64,000 nucleotides of DNA, taken from assembly GCA_965119665.1 (NCBI GenBank), contig OZ221974.1, positions 868,001 through 932,000 of the forward strand, in the 5' to 3' direction. Shown piece after piece: positions 25,471 through 33,390 of this stretch. The stretch's first letter is position 1, and the number at the start of each line of letters is the position of its first letter. A program made the translations under genes and the position numbers. Under the pieces are notes generated by a model. The model made no database searches, had not been told where the DNA came from, and was given only the letters and a program-made list of their open reading frames with translations. This stretch comes from Dialister sp900541485 (GTDB lineage: Bacteria > Bacillota > Negativicutes > Veillonellales > Dialisteraceae).

Positions 25471-26670
25471 TTATTCTTTTCCGGTCTTCGCTTTTTTAGC
25501 TCCCGGTTTTTTTGTTGCCGTTTTCCCGGTTGCCGTTTTTTCTGTTTCTTTTTTCCCGGTTTTTTCTTTTTTTACATCTTCTTTTGTTTCCGCTTTGTCC
25601 GCCGTTTCCCTTCTCCGCAGTTTTTTCTGCCGGAGGTGGAATAATTTATCGGCAAGACCGAGAACGGTTTCTTTTCCTTCCACCAAGTCTTTCCAATAGG
25701 AAGGCACAAAAACTTCGCCGAAACGGACGCCCTGTATCGCGCCCGTCAAAGCGGCGGTAACGGGGCTGTTTCCGTCATGATTGGCGGCAACAACGACCGA
25801 ATCGAGCGGGTCGTCTACGGCAAGACAGGCATAGACGGCAATCGCAAGTGCTTCATCGGCCTGATCGCCGCTTCCAAGCGAGTGAATGCTGTCGATATGC
25901 GCCCACGGCTCCTCTTTTCCTGCCGGGTGGTCATGGGCCTGCTGTTCCGCCGCGGAAAGAAGTGTCGTGATACTGTCCGCCTTATGTACTTTGTTGAGCA
26001 GACTGTGTACCCGTTCGAGTGATTTGGGCAGTGTCATGCCCTTGGCAAGGCAGGAAATCAATGCAGCCAGTGCGCCTGCACTGTAATACGCCACAGGATT
26101 CGAATGGGAATAAGCGGCGATTTTCACGGCCGTTTCAAAAGCCGTTTTACTTTCTCCCTCATAGAGAAGTCCCACAGGCACCGCTCTTTGAAGTACACCG
26201 CTCCCCTTACTGTCATTCACTTTACTCTTCGTCGTTCCGATAGCATCGCCGGCAAAGGCATTCAAAAGACCTTCTTCGGGATTTCTTCTGAAGTGCATAA
26301 ATTTTTCACGGACCAGACAAATCTCCCGCTCATGGGGCTGGCGTCTCATCCAGCTCTTTTGGCCCCGCCGCGGTTCTACCCCGGTCTGGCTGTAAAACCA
26401 GCGCATATACCCTCGGTAAATGCCGTCGGTTTCTTCCATTTTCTTTGCGTCCGCCCATAAAAGTCCGTCAATCGTCGCCAGTGCCAGCTGGGTATTTCCC
26501 GTGACAGGTGCCTCATTTCCGAACTTACGGCTCCGCACCAACGTGCGCAAACCGAAAGGACCGTACTTACGCTCGATGCGGGAGACGGAGAGTCCTTGAA
26601 GAGGATACCCCAACGCATCGCCGCAGGCGCCGCCGATCATGGCACCGCGGAACTTCTCAATCTCCGCCAT
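25471..26670 (-). CDS. ADP-ribosylglycohydrolase family protein with Lys/Thr-rich tail
   Basis: The 399-residue protein has the DraG/ARH fold: GAMIGGACGDALGYP (9-23), SNPVAYYSAGALAALIS, and the metal-site region DQADEALAIAVYACL followed by VVAANHDGNSPVTAALTGAIQG, where the usual GGDTDT is HDGNSP-like. Such enzymes remove ADP-ribose from proteins or nucleic acids with two Mg2+. The altered second metal motif could change the substrate. The last 50 residues are Lys, Thr, Ala and Glu repeats, disordered and basic. AGGAGG precedes the ATG, behind a leader that can form a three-way junction. Confidence 0.85.
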   Translation of the reverse strand: MAEIEKFRGAMIGGACGDALGYPLQGLSVSRIERKYGPFGLRTLVRSRKFGNEAPVTGNTQLALATIDGLLWADAKKMEETDGIYRGYMRWFYSQTGVEPRRGQKSWMRRQPHEREICLVREKFMHFRRNPEEGLLNAFAGDAIGTTKSKVNDSKGSGVLQRAVPVGLLYEGESKTAFETAVKIAAYSHSNPVAYYSAGALAALISCLAKGMTLPKSLERVHSLLNKVHKADSITTLLSAAEQQAHDHPAGKEEPWAHIDSIHSLGSGDQADEALAIAVYACLAVDDPLDSVVVAANHDGNSPVTAALTGAIQGVRFGEVFVPSYWKDLVEGKETVLGLADKLFHLRQKKLRRRETADKAETKEDVKKEKTGKKETEKTATGKTATKKPGAKKAKTGKE

Positions 26671-26689
26671 ACATCCTCCTTTTCTTATA

Positions 26690-26835
26690 TGTCTGCCGGA
26701 AATTTTACAATCCCACCGGTTTCCGTAGGCGGGGAAAGAAAGAAAATAAAAGGTTCCGCAAAAAAATCAGAGAAACGGGAACCATAAAAGAAATGATAAG
26801 GCAGACAAATTTTACTTTTCTTATTAAATATTATA
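26690..26835 (-). promoter_or_regulatory. Promoter and structured leader of the ADP-ribosylglycohydrolase gene (candidate cis-regulatory RNA)
   Basis: On the minus strand a TATAAT (26835-26830) predicts a transcript starting near 26823. The leader then has an 8-bp closing helix TGTCTGCC (26807-26800) with GGCAGACA (26697-26690), enclosing two hairpins: GGTTCC/GGAACC (26783-26778 with 26757-26752) and CCCGCC/GGTGGG (26733-26728 with 26717-26712, one G-U). The closing helix ends just before the ribosome site. No known riboswitch class matched by eye. The -35 is weak (ATGAAT). The rest of the 26671-27006 gap holds only the promoter of the plus-strand gene (TATAAT 26963-26968). Confidence 0.45.
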
Positions 26836-27006
26836 CCATATTTAAAGTTTTTATTCATAAAGAGGACCGCTGTTCTTTTTTCCTTCCGTTGCGGTATCCC
26901 TGAAACAGAGTATCCCGTTCTTTATTTTCCCGTTCCGTCTCCCTCATTATTTCCAATCCTGTTATAATAAAAGGAAAAGAAATTGTGTTCCTTATAAGGA
27001 GGATGT

Positions 27007-27492
27007 ATGGCCAATCCGGAATTTAAGCCCGGCAAAAATGAAAAAGCCGGTATTTTCGAAGCGTATATGAAAACGAATGAATTAAGTTATTTCAAGCGCC
27101 GTGATGTACATGACGGAATGGATACCGTTGCTTTCATCACCGCTCTTCCCGCAGGAGACAATCATCGTCTTGTGGCGGCAGTGCTTACGAACAACAGCAT
27201 GTACTCCCTTCTCCGTGTCCATTTGGGACTCGCTCCGACAGGCCCTGAAAGAGAAAAATTCCTCGAATTTATCCGCCGGCTGAACGTGACCCAGTCTGTT
27301 TTCAAATACCTTGTGGAAGACGATAACAATGCATTCCTTGATGTCTGCATCACCACAAGGCCCGATCACTTTGAACCGGAAGTCATACGGACGACTTTAA
27401 ATCTCATTATTTACCACATGAAAGACCACTATGATGAAATCGCCCGTCATCTTGCCAAACCGGGGGATGAAACGGACGGTTTTGATTTGTAA
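27007..27492 (+). CDS. Conserved-looking hypothetical, possible YbjN/secretion-chaperone-like fold
   Basis: The 161-residue soluble alpha/beta protein has GMDTVAFITALPAGDNHRLV, VLTNNSMYSLLRVHLG, REKFLEFIRRLNVTQSVFKY and DVCITTRPDHFEPEVIRTTL, a strand-helix order reminiscent of YbjN or type III chaperone-like proteins. That resemblance is by pattern only and is weak. AAGGAGGATGT directly precedes the ATG. Single gene, convergent with bioB. Confidence 0.7.
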   Translation: MANPEFKPGKNEKAGIFEAYMKTNELSYFKRRDVHDGMDTVAFITALPAGDNHRLVAAVLTNNSMYSLLRVHLGLAPTGPEREKFLEFIRRLNVTQSVFKYLVEDDNNAFLDVCITTRPDHFEPEVIRTTLNLIIYHMKDHYDEIARHLAKPGDETDGFDL

Positions 27493-27519
27493 TCCCCGTC
27501 ATAACCGGATACGTAAAAT

Positions 27520-27562
27520 AAAAAAGCCCCCGCGGCACATTTCCGCCTCGGGAGCTTTTTTT
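27520..27562. terminator. Bidirectional terminator between the 27.0-kb gene and bioB
   Basis: AAAAAGC-CCCG ... CGGG-GCTTTTTTT stem with runs of A and T on both sides, between converging genes. Confidence 0.8.
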
Positions 27563-27571
27563 ATTTCATTT

Positions 27572-28570
27572 TTATAAACAGGGGGCCGTACGGCTTCTTC
27601 CTAAATCGGCAGTCATACGCAAATCTTCTCTCGGATCCCGTCCGCCTGTCGTGAGGTAGCCGCCCACCATGATGCCGTTAAGACCACCCGTGAGGGCAAG
27701 TGCCTGCAAACTTCTCAGGTTCACTTCCCTGCCTCCGGCGGTACGAATCAGCGCCTTTGGAAGAACAAAGCGGAACATCGCAAAGGTGCGCAGCACTTCC
27801 AACGGCGGAAGCCGTTTATTTGTAAAGAACGGTGTTCCTTCCACAGGATTTAAAATATTCAAAGGAATGGAATCAATATGAAGGGCTTTCAGCTTGAATG
27901 CCATTTCCACCCGCTGGTCCAACGTTTCGCCCAGCCCGAAAATACCGCCGGAGCAGACACGGATGCCCGCCTTTTGTGCAGTCCTGATGATATCTTCTTT
28001 ATCTTCCATCGTATGGGTGGTGCAAATTTCAGGGAAATACGACGGCGACGTTTCGATATTACAATGGATTCTTGTAATGCCCGCCTCTTTCAAACGGATT
28101 GCCTGTTCCCGGGAAATGAGCCCTAAAGAACAGCACACTTCGATGCCCACTTCTTTGCGGATTCGTTTAACGATAGAAATGATTTCTTCAAATTCATTGG
28201 GATTGTCCTGGTTACGTCCGCTGGTGACGAGCGAAAAACGGACAGCCCCTGCGGCTTTTGCTTTTTTTGCCGCTTCCACAACCTGATCTTCCGGAAGAAG
28301 ACGATATACTTTCGAGCCTGTTTTATAATGACCCGACTGGGCACAGAATTTGCAATCTTCCTGACAATGGCCGCTTCTCGCATTGATAATGGCACAGAAA
28401 TCGACGGCATTTCCGCCGTATTTCTGGCGGATTTTATCAGCCATCGCCAAAAGAAGCATGGTGTCCTCATCTTTGGTACGAATCAGTCTTTTTGCTTCTT
28501 CTTCTGTAATTTCTCCGCCGTTTAACACTTTTTCCGCTAAAGAAATCACTTCTTGGCAAGAACTTTCCAT
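27572..28570 (-). CDS. bioB: Biotin synthase
   Basis: The 332-residue radical-SAM enzyme inserts sulfur into dethiobiotin. The [4Fe-4S] motif is SGHCQEDCKFCAQS (CxxxCxxC), and downstream are RFSLVTSGRNQDNPNEF, the HCNIETSPSYFPEICTTHT segment and GEVNLRSLQ-type R residue for the second cluster (REVNLRSLQALAL). AAAAGGGGAG precedes the ATG. No other biotin genes are adjacent, so the cell either uses imported dethiobiotin or has bioA/D elsewhere. Confidence 0.95.
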   Translation of the reverse strand: MESSCQEVISLAEKVLNGGEITEEEAKRLIRTKDEDTMLLLAMADKIRQKYGGNAVDFCAIINARSGHCQEDCKFCAQSGHYKTGSKVYRLLPEDQVVEAAKKAKAAGAVRFSLVTSGRNQDNPNEFEEIISIVKRIRKEVGIEVCCSLGLISREQAIRLKEAGITRIHCNIETSPSYFPEICTTHTMEDKEDIIRTAQKAGIRVCSGGIFGLGETLDQRVEMAFKLKALHIDSIPLNILNPVEGTPFFTNKRLPPLEVLRTFAMFRFVLPKALIRTAGGREVNLRSLQALALTGGLNGIMVGGYLTTGGRDPREDLRMTADLGRSRTAPCL

Positions 28571-28692
28571 AATAAAACTCCCCTTTTCCCTTTTGACTTC
28601 CTATTATTGTTATCTTGTTTCTCAGTATAAAATAAACAATACTTTCTGTCAATTATTCTTATTCCTTTGGTTTACAATTAAATAAGCAAAAG

Positions 28693-28728
28693 AAAAAAGC
28701 CTGCTTTTCAACAGACTTTTCTCTTTTA
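28693..28728 (-). terminator. Probable terminator of hsp20
   Basis: Minus-strand AAAAG-CTG ... CAG-CTTTT stem with one mismatch, followed by T-rich sequence; about 75 bases past the hsp20 stop. The start of bioB lies beyond. Confidence 0.5.
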
Positions 28729-28800
28729 AACCCGCAAAAACAGAGGAGAGGGATTTTTGAACGGGTATTTGATTGTTTTACCTGCCTTGCAGGCCGCACC

Positions 28801-29226
28801 TTATTCGATTTCTATACGATGAGGTGCTTTTTGGATTTCTTCCTTCATTTTCGGAAGAGTTACCGTGAGAACGCCGTCATTCAATGCTGCTTTGATAGCA
28901 TCTTCTTTGATTCCTTTGACGGCAAACTGACGTCTGAAAGTGGAGCTGCTCCGTTCACGGCGAATGAAGTGACGATCGTCTTCCTTGGTGACCGTTTCTG
29001 CTTCTTTCTTAGCCGACAGGGAGAGAACCCCGTTTTCATAGGATACATGAATCTGATCTTTGTTGAACCCCGGCATATCGCAGGTAATTTCATAAGAATC
29101 TTTCTTTTCTTCAATATCTACTTTCGGAACTGTTACCTGATCATTGTACAAAACCGGTACATCATTGAAGAAATCATCAAATACATTGTCTCCGAAAAAT
29201 CCGTTAAAAGGTAATAAACCACGCAT
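28801..29226 (-). CDS. Hsp20/alpha-crystallin small heat-shock protein
   Basis: The 141-residue ATP-independent holdase has an N-terminal arm (LLPFNGFFGDNVFDDFFND), an alpha-crystallin domain (about 37-130; GVLSLSAKKEAE, GVLTVTLPK) and a C-terminal extension. It binds unfolding proteins under stress. It is controlled by a CIRCE operator overlapping its promoter, so HrcA probably represses it. AAAAGAGG precedes the ATG. No hrcA, dnaK or groEL in the window. Confidence 0.93.
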   Translation of the reverse strand: MRGLLPFNGFFGDNVFDDFFNDVPVLYNDQVTVPKVDIEEKKDSYEITCDMPGFNKDQIHVSYENGVLSLSAKKEAETVTKEDDRHFIRRERSSSTFRRQFAVKGIKEDAIKAALNDGVLTVTLPKMKEEIQKAPHRIEIE

Positions 29227-29299
29227 AGTAAAAACCTCTTTTCTTATAAATAACTCACCGGATCGGAAATCCCGGCGGATTTCTTTTTCCTGTATCTGT

Positions 29300-29338
29300 A
29301 TTATATCACACTTAGCACTCGTGTCAATAGAGTGCTAA
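29300..29338 (-). promoter_or_regulatory. CIRCE operator and promoter of hsp20
   Basis: TTAGCACTC-N9-GAGTGCTAA at 29312-29338 is the exact CIRCE consensus bound by HrcA. On the minus strand the -35 TTGACA (29327-29322) sits in the CIRCE spacer and TATAAT (29305-29300) follows after 16 bases, so repressor and RNA polymerase must exclude each other. Confidence 0.95.
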
Positions 29339-29439
29339 CAATTTTATTTATTTTTATTTTTCCTCCTAAAAAATCATATTTTATGCGTGTTTTGAAATTT
29401 TTAAAAGTCAAAAGGTCTATTTATTTTCAAAATTTCCAT

Positions 29440-29474
29440 AAAAAAATACGCAGCCTTTCCGGGACTGCGCATTT
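29440..29474 (-). terminator. Terminator of znuA
   Basis: Minus strand: GCGCAG/CTGCGT stem followed by seven T, 10 bases past the znuA stop. Confidence 0.8.
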
Positions 29475-29483
29475 CTTGTCATA

Positions 29484-30401
29484 TTATTTCAAACTTGCTT
29501 CTATCTTTTTCAGGTTTTCTTCCATACGTTTGAGGAAAGTCATGTCCGGCTTTTCGCTTTCCCCTTCCATGGTGTCGATGACTTCTGTGGAAGCTCCTGC
29601 TTCACGGGCCAGCGTTTCGCTCAAGGCAGGGCTGACCATGTCTTCCGTAAAAATGGTCTTGACCTTGTGTTCTTTGCAGAAATCAATGAGTTCTTTCATT
29701 TTTTTCGCCGACGGTTCTCCGGAAGCAAAAACATCTTCTACGCTTTCCTGGGACAGTCCCATGTCACGGCAGAGATAGCCGAAAGCCGCGTGGCCGGTGA
29801 CAAATTCTTTTCTTTCCGCTTTGTCGAAAGCAGCTTTGTATTTTTCCTGCAATGCTTTCATTTCTTTAGCAAAAGTTTCAAAATTTTTGTTGAAATAGTC
29901 TTTGTTTTCAGGAGAAGCCTGAATGAGTCCGTCACGAATCATTTCCGCTTCCTGTACTGCCGTGGTCAGTCCGAGCCATGCATGGGGATCGTGGTCGCCA
30001 TGTTCTTCTCTTTCTTCTTCATCGGTAATTTCGATAGGTTTTACTTTGGCTGCCGCTTCTACAACGACCAGCTTGTCCGAGCCTGCCGCTTTGACTGCTT
30101 TTTCCGCCCATTTTTCCATACCGAGACCGTTATAAACAAAAACTTTCGATTCTTTCATGTGAACCAAATCTTCCGCTTTCGGATCAAATTCATGCGGTTC
30201 CGTTCCTTCCGGTACCATGACTTTTACTGCCACTTTGTCACCGCCGATAGTTTCGGTCAGTTCTTTCATGGCATTAAAAGAAACGGTCACGGGAATTTTC
30301 GTTTCCCCCTGAGCAGGCGCTTTCTTTTCGCCGCCACAGCCGGCAGTAAACAAGAGCGCCGCCGCACCTAACACACAAGCACATTTCTTAAGAGCATTCA
30401 T
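29484..30401 (-). CDS. znuA: Zinc ABC transporter substrate-binding lipoprotein
   Basis: The 305-residue cluster 9 (ZnuA/AdcA) binding protein starts with a lipoprotein signal (MNALKKCACVL ... FTAGC, lipid Cys22). It has GTEPHEFDPKAEDL with a metal His, a His/Asp/Glu-rich loop (EEREEHGDHDPHAWLG) and later His/Glu ligands (VTGHAAFGYLCRD; FTEDMVSP). It captures Zn2+ outside the inner membrane for the divergently encoded ZnuC-ZnuB. Mn2+ specificity is possible for this family but the His-rich loop favours Zn. Start at 30401 follows AAAGGGGA. Confidence 0.9.
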   Translation of the reverse strand: MNALKKCACVLGAAALLFTAGCGGEKKAPAQGETKIPVTVSFNAMKELTETIGGDKVAVKVMVPEGTEPHEFDPKAEDLVHMKESKVFVYNGLGMEKWAEKAVKAAGSDKLVVVEAAAKVKPIEITDEEEREEHGDHDPHAWLGLTTAVQEAEMIRDGLIQASPENKDYFNKNFETFAKEMKALQEKYKAAFDKAERKEFVTGHAAFGYLCRDMGLSQESVEDVFASGEPSAKKMKELIDFCKEHKVKTIFTEDMVSPALSETLAREAGASTEVIDTMEGESEKPDMTFLKRMEENLKKIEASLK

Positions 30402-30440
30402 TCGATGTTCCCCTTTCACAATTAAATAAGCATTAAATTG

Positions 30441-30454
30441 TAATAACATTATTA
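30441..30454. promoter_or_regulatory. Candidate metalloregulator operator in the divergent znu promoter
   Basis: TAATAA-CA-TTATTA, a perfect 6+2+6 inverted repeat between znuA and znuC. Position suits a Zur/Fur-type operator shared by both promoters; the regulator is not in the window and AT-rich palindromes can arise by chance. Confidence 0.4.
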
Positions 30455-30549
30455 TTATCACGTTTTCATAGTATCATGTTTGTCAAGTTGACAGTCCATG
30501 TAATATAAAAATAGTATTGACTGTTTTATCCATAGCGAAAGGAAATTTC

Positions 30550-31218
30550 ATGATTCATATCGATAATATTTCTTTTTCTTATACAGGAGAGTCTCCCTAT
30601 CTGCTGGAAAATCTGTCTTTGGACGTCAAGGACGGCGATTATATTTCCATTGTGGGAAGTAACGGAAGCGGAAAAAGCACGCTCCTGAAATTGATTCTCG
30701 GCTTTATCAAACCGTCGTCGGGCATACTGGAAAACCGGGCATGCCGGATGGGATACGTCCCGCAAGCCGCCCGGGAAGACCGGGATTTCCCCATCACCGT
30801 CAAAGAAGTAATCCGTTCTTACGGAAAACTTCTTCATTTGAAAAATATGTCTGTCTCCCGCATTCTTGCCCTCACCGGTATGGAAGACTTTGAAAATGTA
30901 CTGATGGGCCATTTGTCGGGCGGACAGCACCAGAAAGTTTTAATTGCCCGGGCCTTGATGGGTGATCCGGATTTGCTTATCCTTGACGAGCCGTCCACAG
31001 GCGTCGACAGAGAAAGCCAATTGGAAATTTATAACCGCCTCGCCTATCTGAATAAGGAAAAGCACATCACCATCCTTGCGGTGGAGCATAATCTGGAAGC
31101 GGCAGTACGCCATTCTTCCATGCTTTATCATGTCACCGACGGAAGCGGCCACCTCTGTCATCCTGATGAATATATCCGTGAATTTATTACAAAGGAGGGG
31201 TATCATGCTGGCTTATGA
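30550..31218 (+). CDS. znuC: Zinc ABC transporter ATP-binding protein
   Basis: The 222-residue ABC ATPase has Walker A GSNGSGKST, signature LSGGQHQKVLIARAL and Walker B LLILDEPSTGVD. It powers zinc import with ZnuB. The start at 30550 follows AAAGGAAATTTC; an upstream in-frame ATG at 30517 lacks a site. Divergent from znuA and overlapping znuB by 14 bases. Confidence 0.92.
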   Translation: MIHIDNISFSYTGESPYLLENLSLDVKDGDYISIVGSNGSGKSTLLKLILGFIKPSSGILENRACRMGYVPQAAREDRDFPITVKEVIRSYGKLLHLKNMSVSRILALTGMEDFENVLMGHLSGGQHQKVLIARALMGDPDLLILDEPSTGVDRESQLEIYNRLAYLNKEKHITILAVEHNLEAAVRHSSMLYHVTDGSGHLCHPDEYIREFITKEGYHAGL

Positions 31219-31996
31219 TTTCATGCAAAACGCTCTCCTTATTTCCCTTTGTATCGCCGTTCTCTGTCCCTGTATCGGTCTGTTTCTCGTTCTCCGCCGG
31301 TACTCCATGATCGGCGACACGCTTGCCCATGCTTCTCTGGCAGGTGTCACACTGGGACTTCTTTTCCGTTCGAATCCCGTACTGTCTTCTTTTCTTTTTA
31401 CCGCCGTTGCCGGCGTGGCCATCGAATTTCTCCGCCAATATTTCAGGAAATATACGGATCTCATTTTGTCCATCGTTCTTTCCGTATCTGTCGGCATTGC
31501 CTTAACGCTCATTTCTTCGGGAAGACTCCATGCCAATGCGGATGCCTACCTCTTCGGAAGCATCCTCACCGTAAGTCCTGCGGATATGGCAGTCACAGGT
31601 TTTCTCACCATCACGTCGGCGGTTTCTCTTTTTGTTTTTTATCACCAGCTCATGTATATCGCCTATGATGAAGATGCTGCAAAAATCGCGAAAGTCCCCG
31701 TGCGGATTATCAATTACCTTTTTGCTTTCCTCGTAGCCGCCGCTATCGCCGTATCGATACGCTCTGTCGGTATCCTCGTCATTTCCTCGATGATTACGCT
31801 TCCCGTCGCCTCGGCGCTCCGGCTCTCCAAAGGATTCCGTGTCACCCTTTTGGCCTCGCTTGCCTACAGCTTCACCGGTATCTTGGGCGGATTTTTTCTG
31901 TCTTATGAAATCGGCGCCGCTCCCGGCGGTGTCACCGCACTCGTGTCAGCAGCCCTTCTCATTCTCACCATTCTTTACAAAAAAATCAGGAAATAA
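31205..31996 (+). CDS. znuB: Zinc ABC transporter permease
   Basis: The 263-residue ABC-3 family permease has about eight hydrophobic helices and family motifs CPCIGLFLVLRRYSMIGDTLAHASLAG near the N-terminus and GILVISSMITLPVASALRL in the second half. It forms the inner-membrane channel for ZnuC. AAAGGAGGGG is 4 bases before the ATG at 31205; the longer reading from 31076 lies inside znuC and is discarded. Confidence 0.92.
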   Translation: MLAYDFMQNALLISLCIAVLCPCIGLFLVLRRYSMIGDTLAHASLAGVTLGLLFRSNPVLSSFLFTAVAGVAIEFLRQYFRKYTDLILSIVLSVSVGIALTLISSGRLHANADAYLFGSILTVSPADMAVTGFLTITSAVSLFVFYHQLMYIAYDEDAAKIAKVPVRIINYLFAFLVAAAIAVSIRSVGILVISSMITLPVASALRLSKGFRVTLLASLAYSFTGILGGFFLSYEIGAAPGGVTALVSAALLILTILYKKIRK

Positions 31997-32005
31997 GCAA
32001 TCTAA

Positions 32006-32037
32006 AACAGCGGTCCGTGACAAACCGCTGTTTTTTT
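32006..32037 (+). terminator. Terminator of znuCB
   Basis: ACAGCGGT/ACCGCTGT stem with a T7 tail immediately after znuB. Confidence 0.88.
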
Positions 32038-32043
32038 ATGTCT

Positions 32044-33390
32044 TTATTTTCTTTTTTCTGCCGCTCTCTTTACAGCATCAAACACTTCCGCAAAAGAAAC
32101 CTTATGCTTTTTGGCCAGCTTTTTCACCGTTTTATACTCGGGATACCACTTCATCCGCCCCTTCACTTCTACCCCTTTGGCGGAAGCGGTTCCGTAAAGC
32201 GTCACCACTTCTTTTTCCTCTCTGGGAAGACAAGTTCTTTCTACTTTCATTTCCCGGATACCGATGGTTGTGGTTTCTCCGAAAATAATCTGCTCCAATT
32301 CTTCCACATCGTCTCTTGCGGCAATCACCGTAAGCTCCCAGCCGGGACGATTCTTTTTCATAAAAACAGGTGTATAGTGGACGTCTTTTGCTCCTGCTTT
32401 CAAAAGTTTCTTCATCGTATAGCCGAGAACTTCGCCGGAACAGTCGTCGATGTCCGTTTCAAGCTTTATGATTTCTTCTTTTCCGCCCTCTTCTTCCGTT
32501 TCAATCACCATAGCCCGCAAAATGCCCGGACGGTCCGTATAGGCTCTCTTTCCTGCACCCATGCCCGTCTGTGTAATTGTAAAAGCTTTAGGCAGGCGGT
32601 GATCCGTACAAAGAACGGCCGCTATCGCCGCTCCCGTGGGCGTCACATACTCCCCTTTTGCTTCTGTAATTTCCAGGGGAAACGAAAAAGCGGAAACAAT
32701 ATTTGCCACCGCCGGCACGGGAACCGGCATCAGTCCGTGTTGGCACCGCACCATACCCGTTCCTTCATATAATTTCGGGATAATGACGTCCCGTATCCCC
32801 AGACTGTCAAACGTAACCGCCGCGGAAATAACGTCTACAATCGAATCCAAAGCCCCCACTTCATGGAAATGTACTTCCTCGGGCGGAAGGTTGTGTGCCG
32901 CCGACTCTGCCGCAGCAATCACATCAAAAATGTCATAAGCAATATCTTTTGCCGTTTCCGTCATGTCACAGGCAGCAATAATTTCCCTGATTTCTGCAAG
33001 CCCTCTGTGGCTGTGTCCGTGTTCGTGTTCCTCTTCATGACAGTGGCAATTGTCATGTTCCTCTCCATCGCAATGGCAATAGTCCTGTTCTTCTCCATGA
33101 CTGTGTCCGTGGTCGTGTTCTTCTCCGTGACAATGGCTGTCGTCATGACCGTACAGATACTCCATATCATGGTCATGATTTTCATGAAGGGCATCGAGGA
33201 CTACATTAAAATCGCAGCAGTCTATCCCTGATTTCTTCACCCGCCGGACCTCGGTGTGAAAACCGTCGTCAGAAACAGATTGCAAAGCTCTTTCCAGTGC
33301 TTCCAAATCCGCCCCGAGATCAATCATGGCCGCTACAAACATGTCTCCGCTGATACCGGACATACAATCAAGATACAATTTTTTATTCAT
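32044..33390 (-). CDS. larC: LarC, nickel insertion enzyme of the LarA cofactor pathway
   Basis: The 448-residue CTP-dependent cyclometallase puts nickel into the pincer dithiocarboxylate nucleotide. It opens with LYLDCMSGISGDMFVAAMIDLG. Between about residues 69 and 128 is a metal-storage-like insert with some 18 His plus Cys, Asp and Glu; then the conserved body (EVHFHEVGALDSIVDVI, YEGTGMV, TPTGAAIAAVL) and C-terminal half (ETDIDDCSGEVLGYTM). In L. plantarum larC is read through a programmed frameshift; here it is one continuous frame. The ATG at 33390 overlaps the larB end by 8 bases with GAGGAAACAGCG upstream. Confidence 0.93.
   Translation of the reverse strand: MNKKLYLDCMSGISGDMFVAAMIDLGADLEALERALQSVSDDGFHTEVRRVKKSGIDCCDFNVVLDALHENHDHDMEYLYGHDDSHCHGEEHDHGHSHGEEQDYCHCDGEEHDNCHCHEEEHEHGHSHRGLAEIREIIAACDMTETAKDIAYDIFDVIAAAESAAHNLPPEEVHFHEVGALDSIVDVISAAVTFDSLGIRDVIIPKLYEGTGMVRCQHGLMPVPVPAVANIVSAFSFPLEITEAKGEYVTPTGAAIAAVLCTDHRLPKAFTITQTGMGAGKRAYTDRPGILRAMVIETEEEGGKEEIIKLETDIDDCSGEVLGYTMKKLLKAGAKDVHYTPVFMKKNRPGWELTVIAARDDVEELEQIIFGETTTIGIREMKVERTCLPREEKEVVTLYGTASAKGVEVKGRMKWYPEYKTVKKLAKKHKVSFAEVFDAVKRAAEKRK

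Noticed and set aside
26690..26835. Known riboswitch classes (cobalamin, ZTP, THF, guanidine) for the 26.7-kb leader
   Set aside because: Conserved core sequences of these classes were not found by eye, so it is reported only as an unclassified structure.
31076..31204. Upstream extension of znuB
   Set aside because: It lies inside znuC and the strong ribosome site points to the ATG at 31205.
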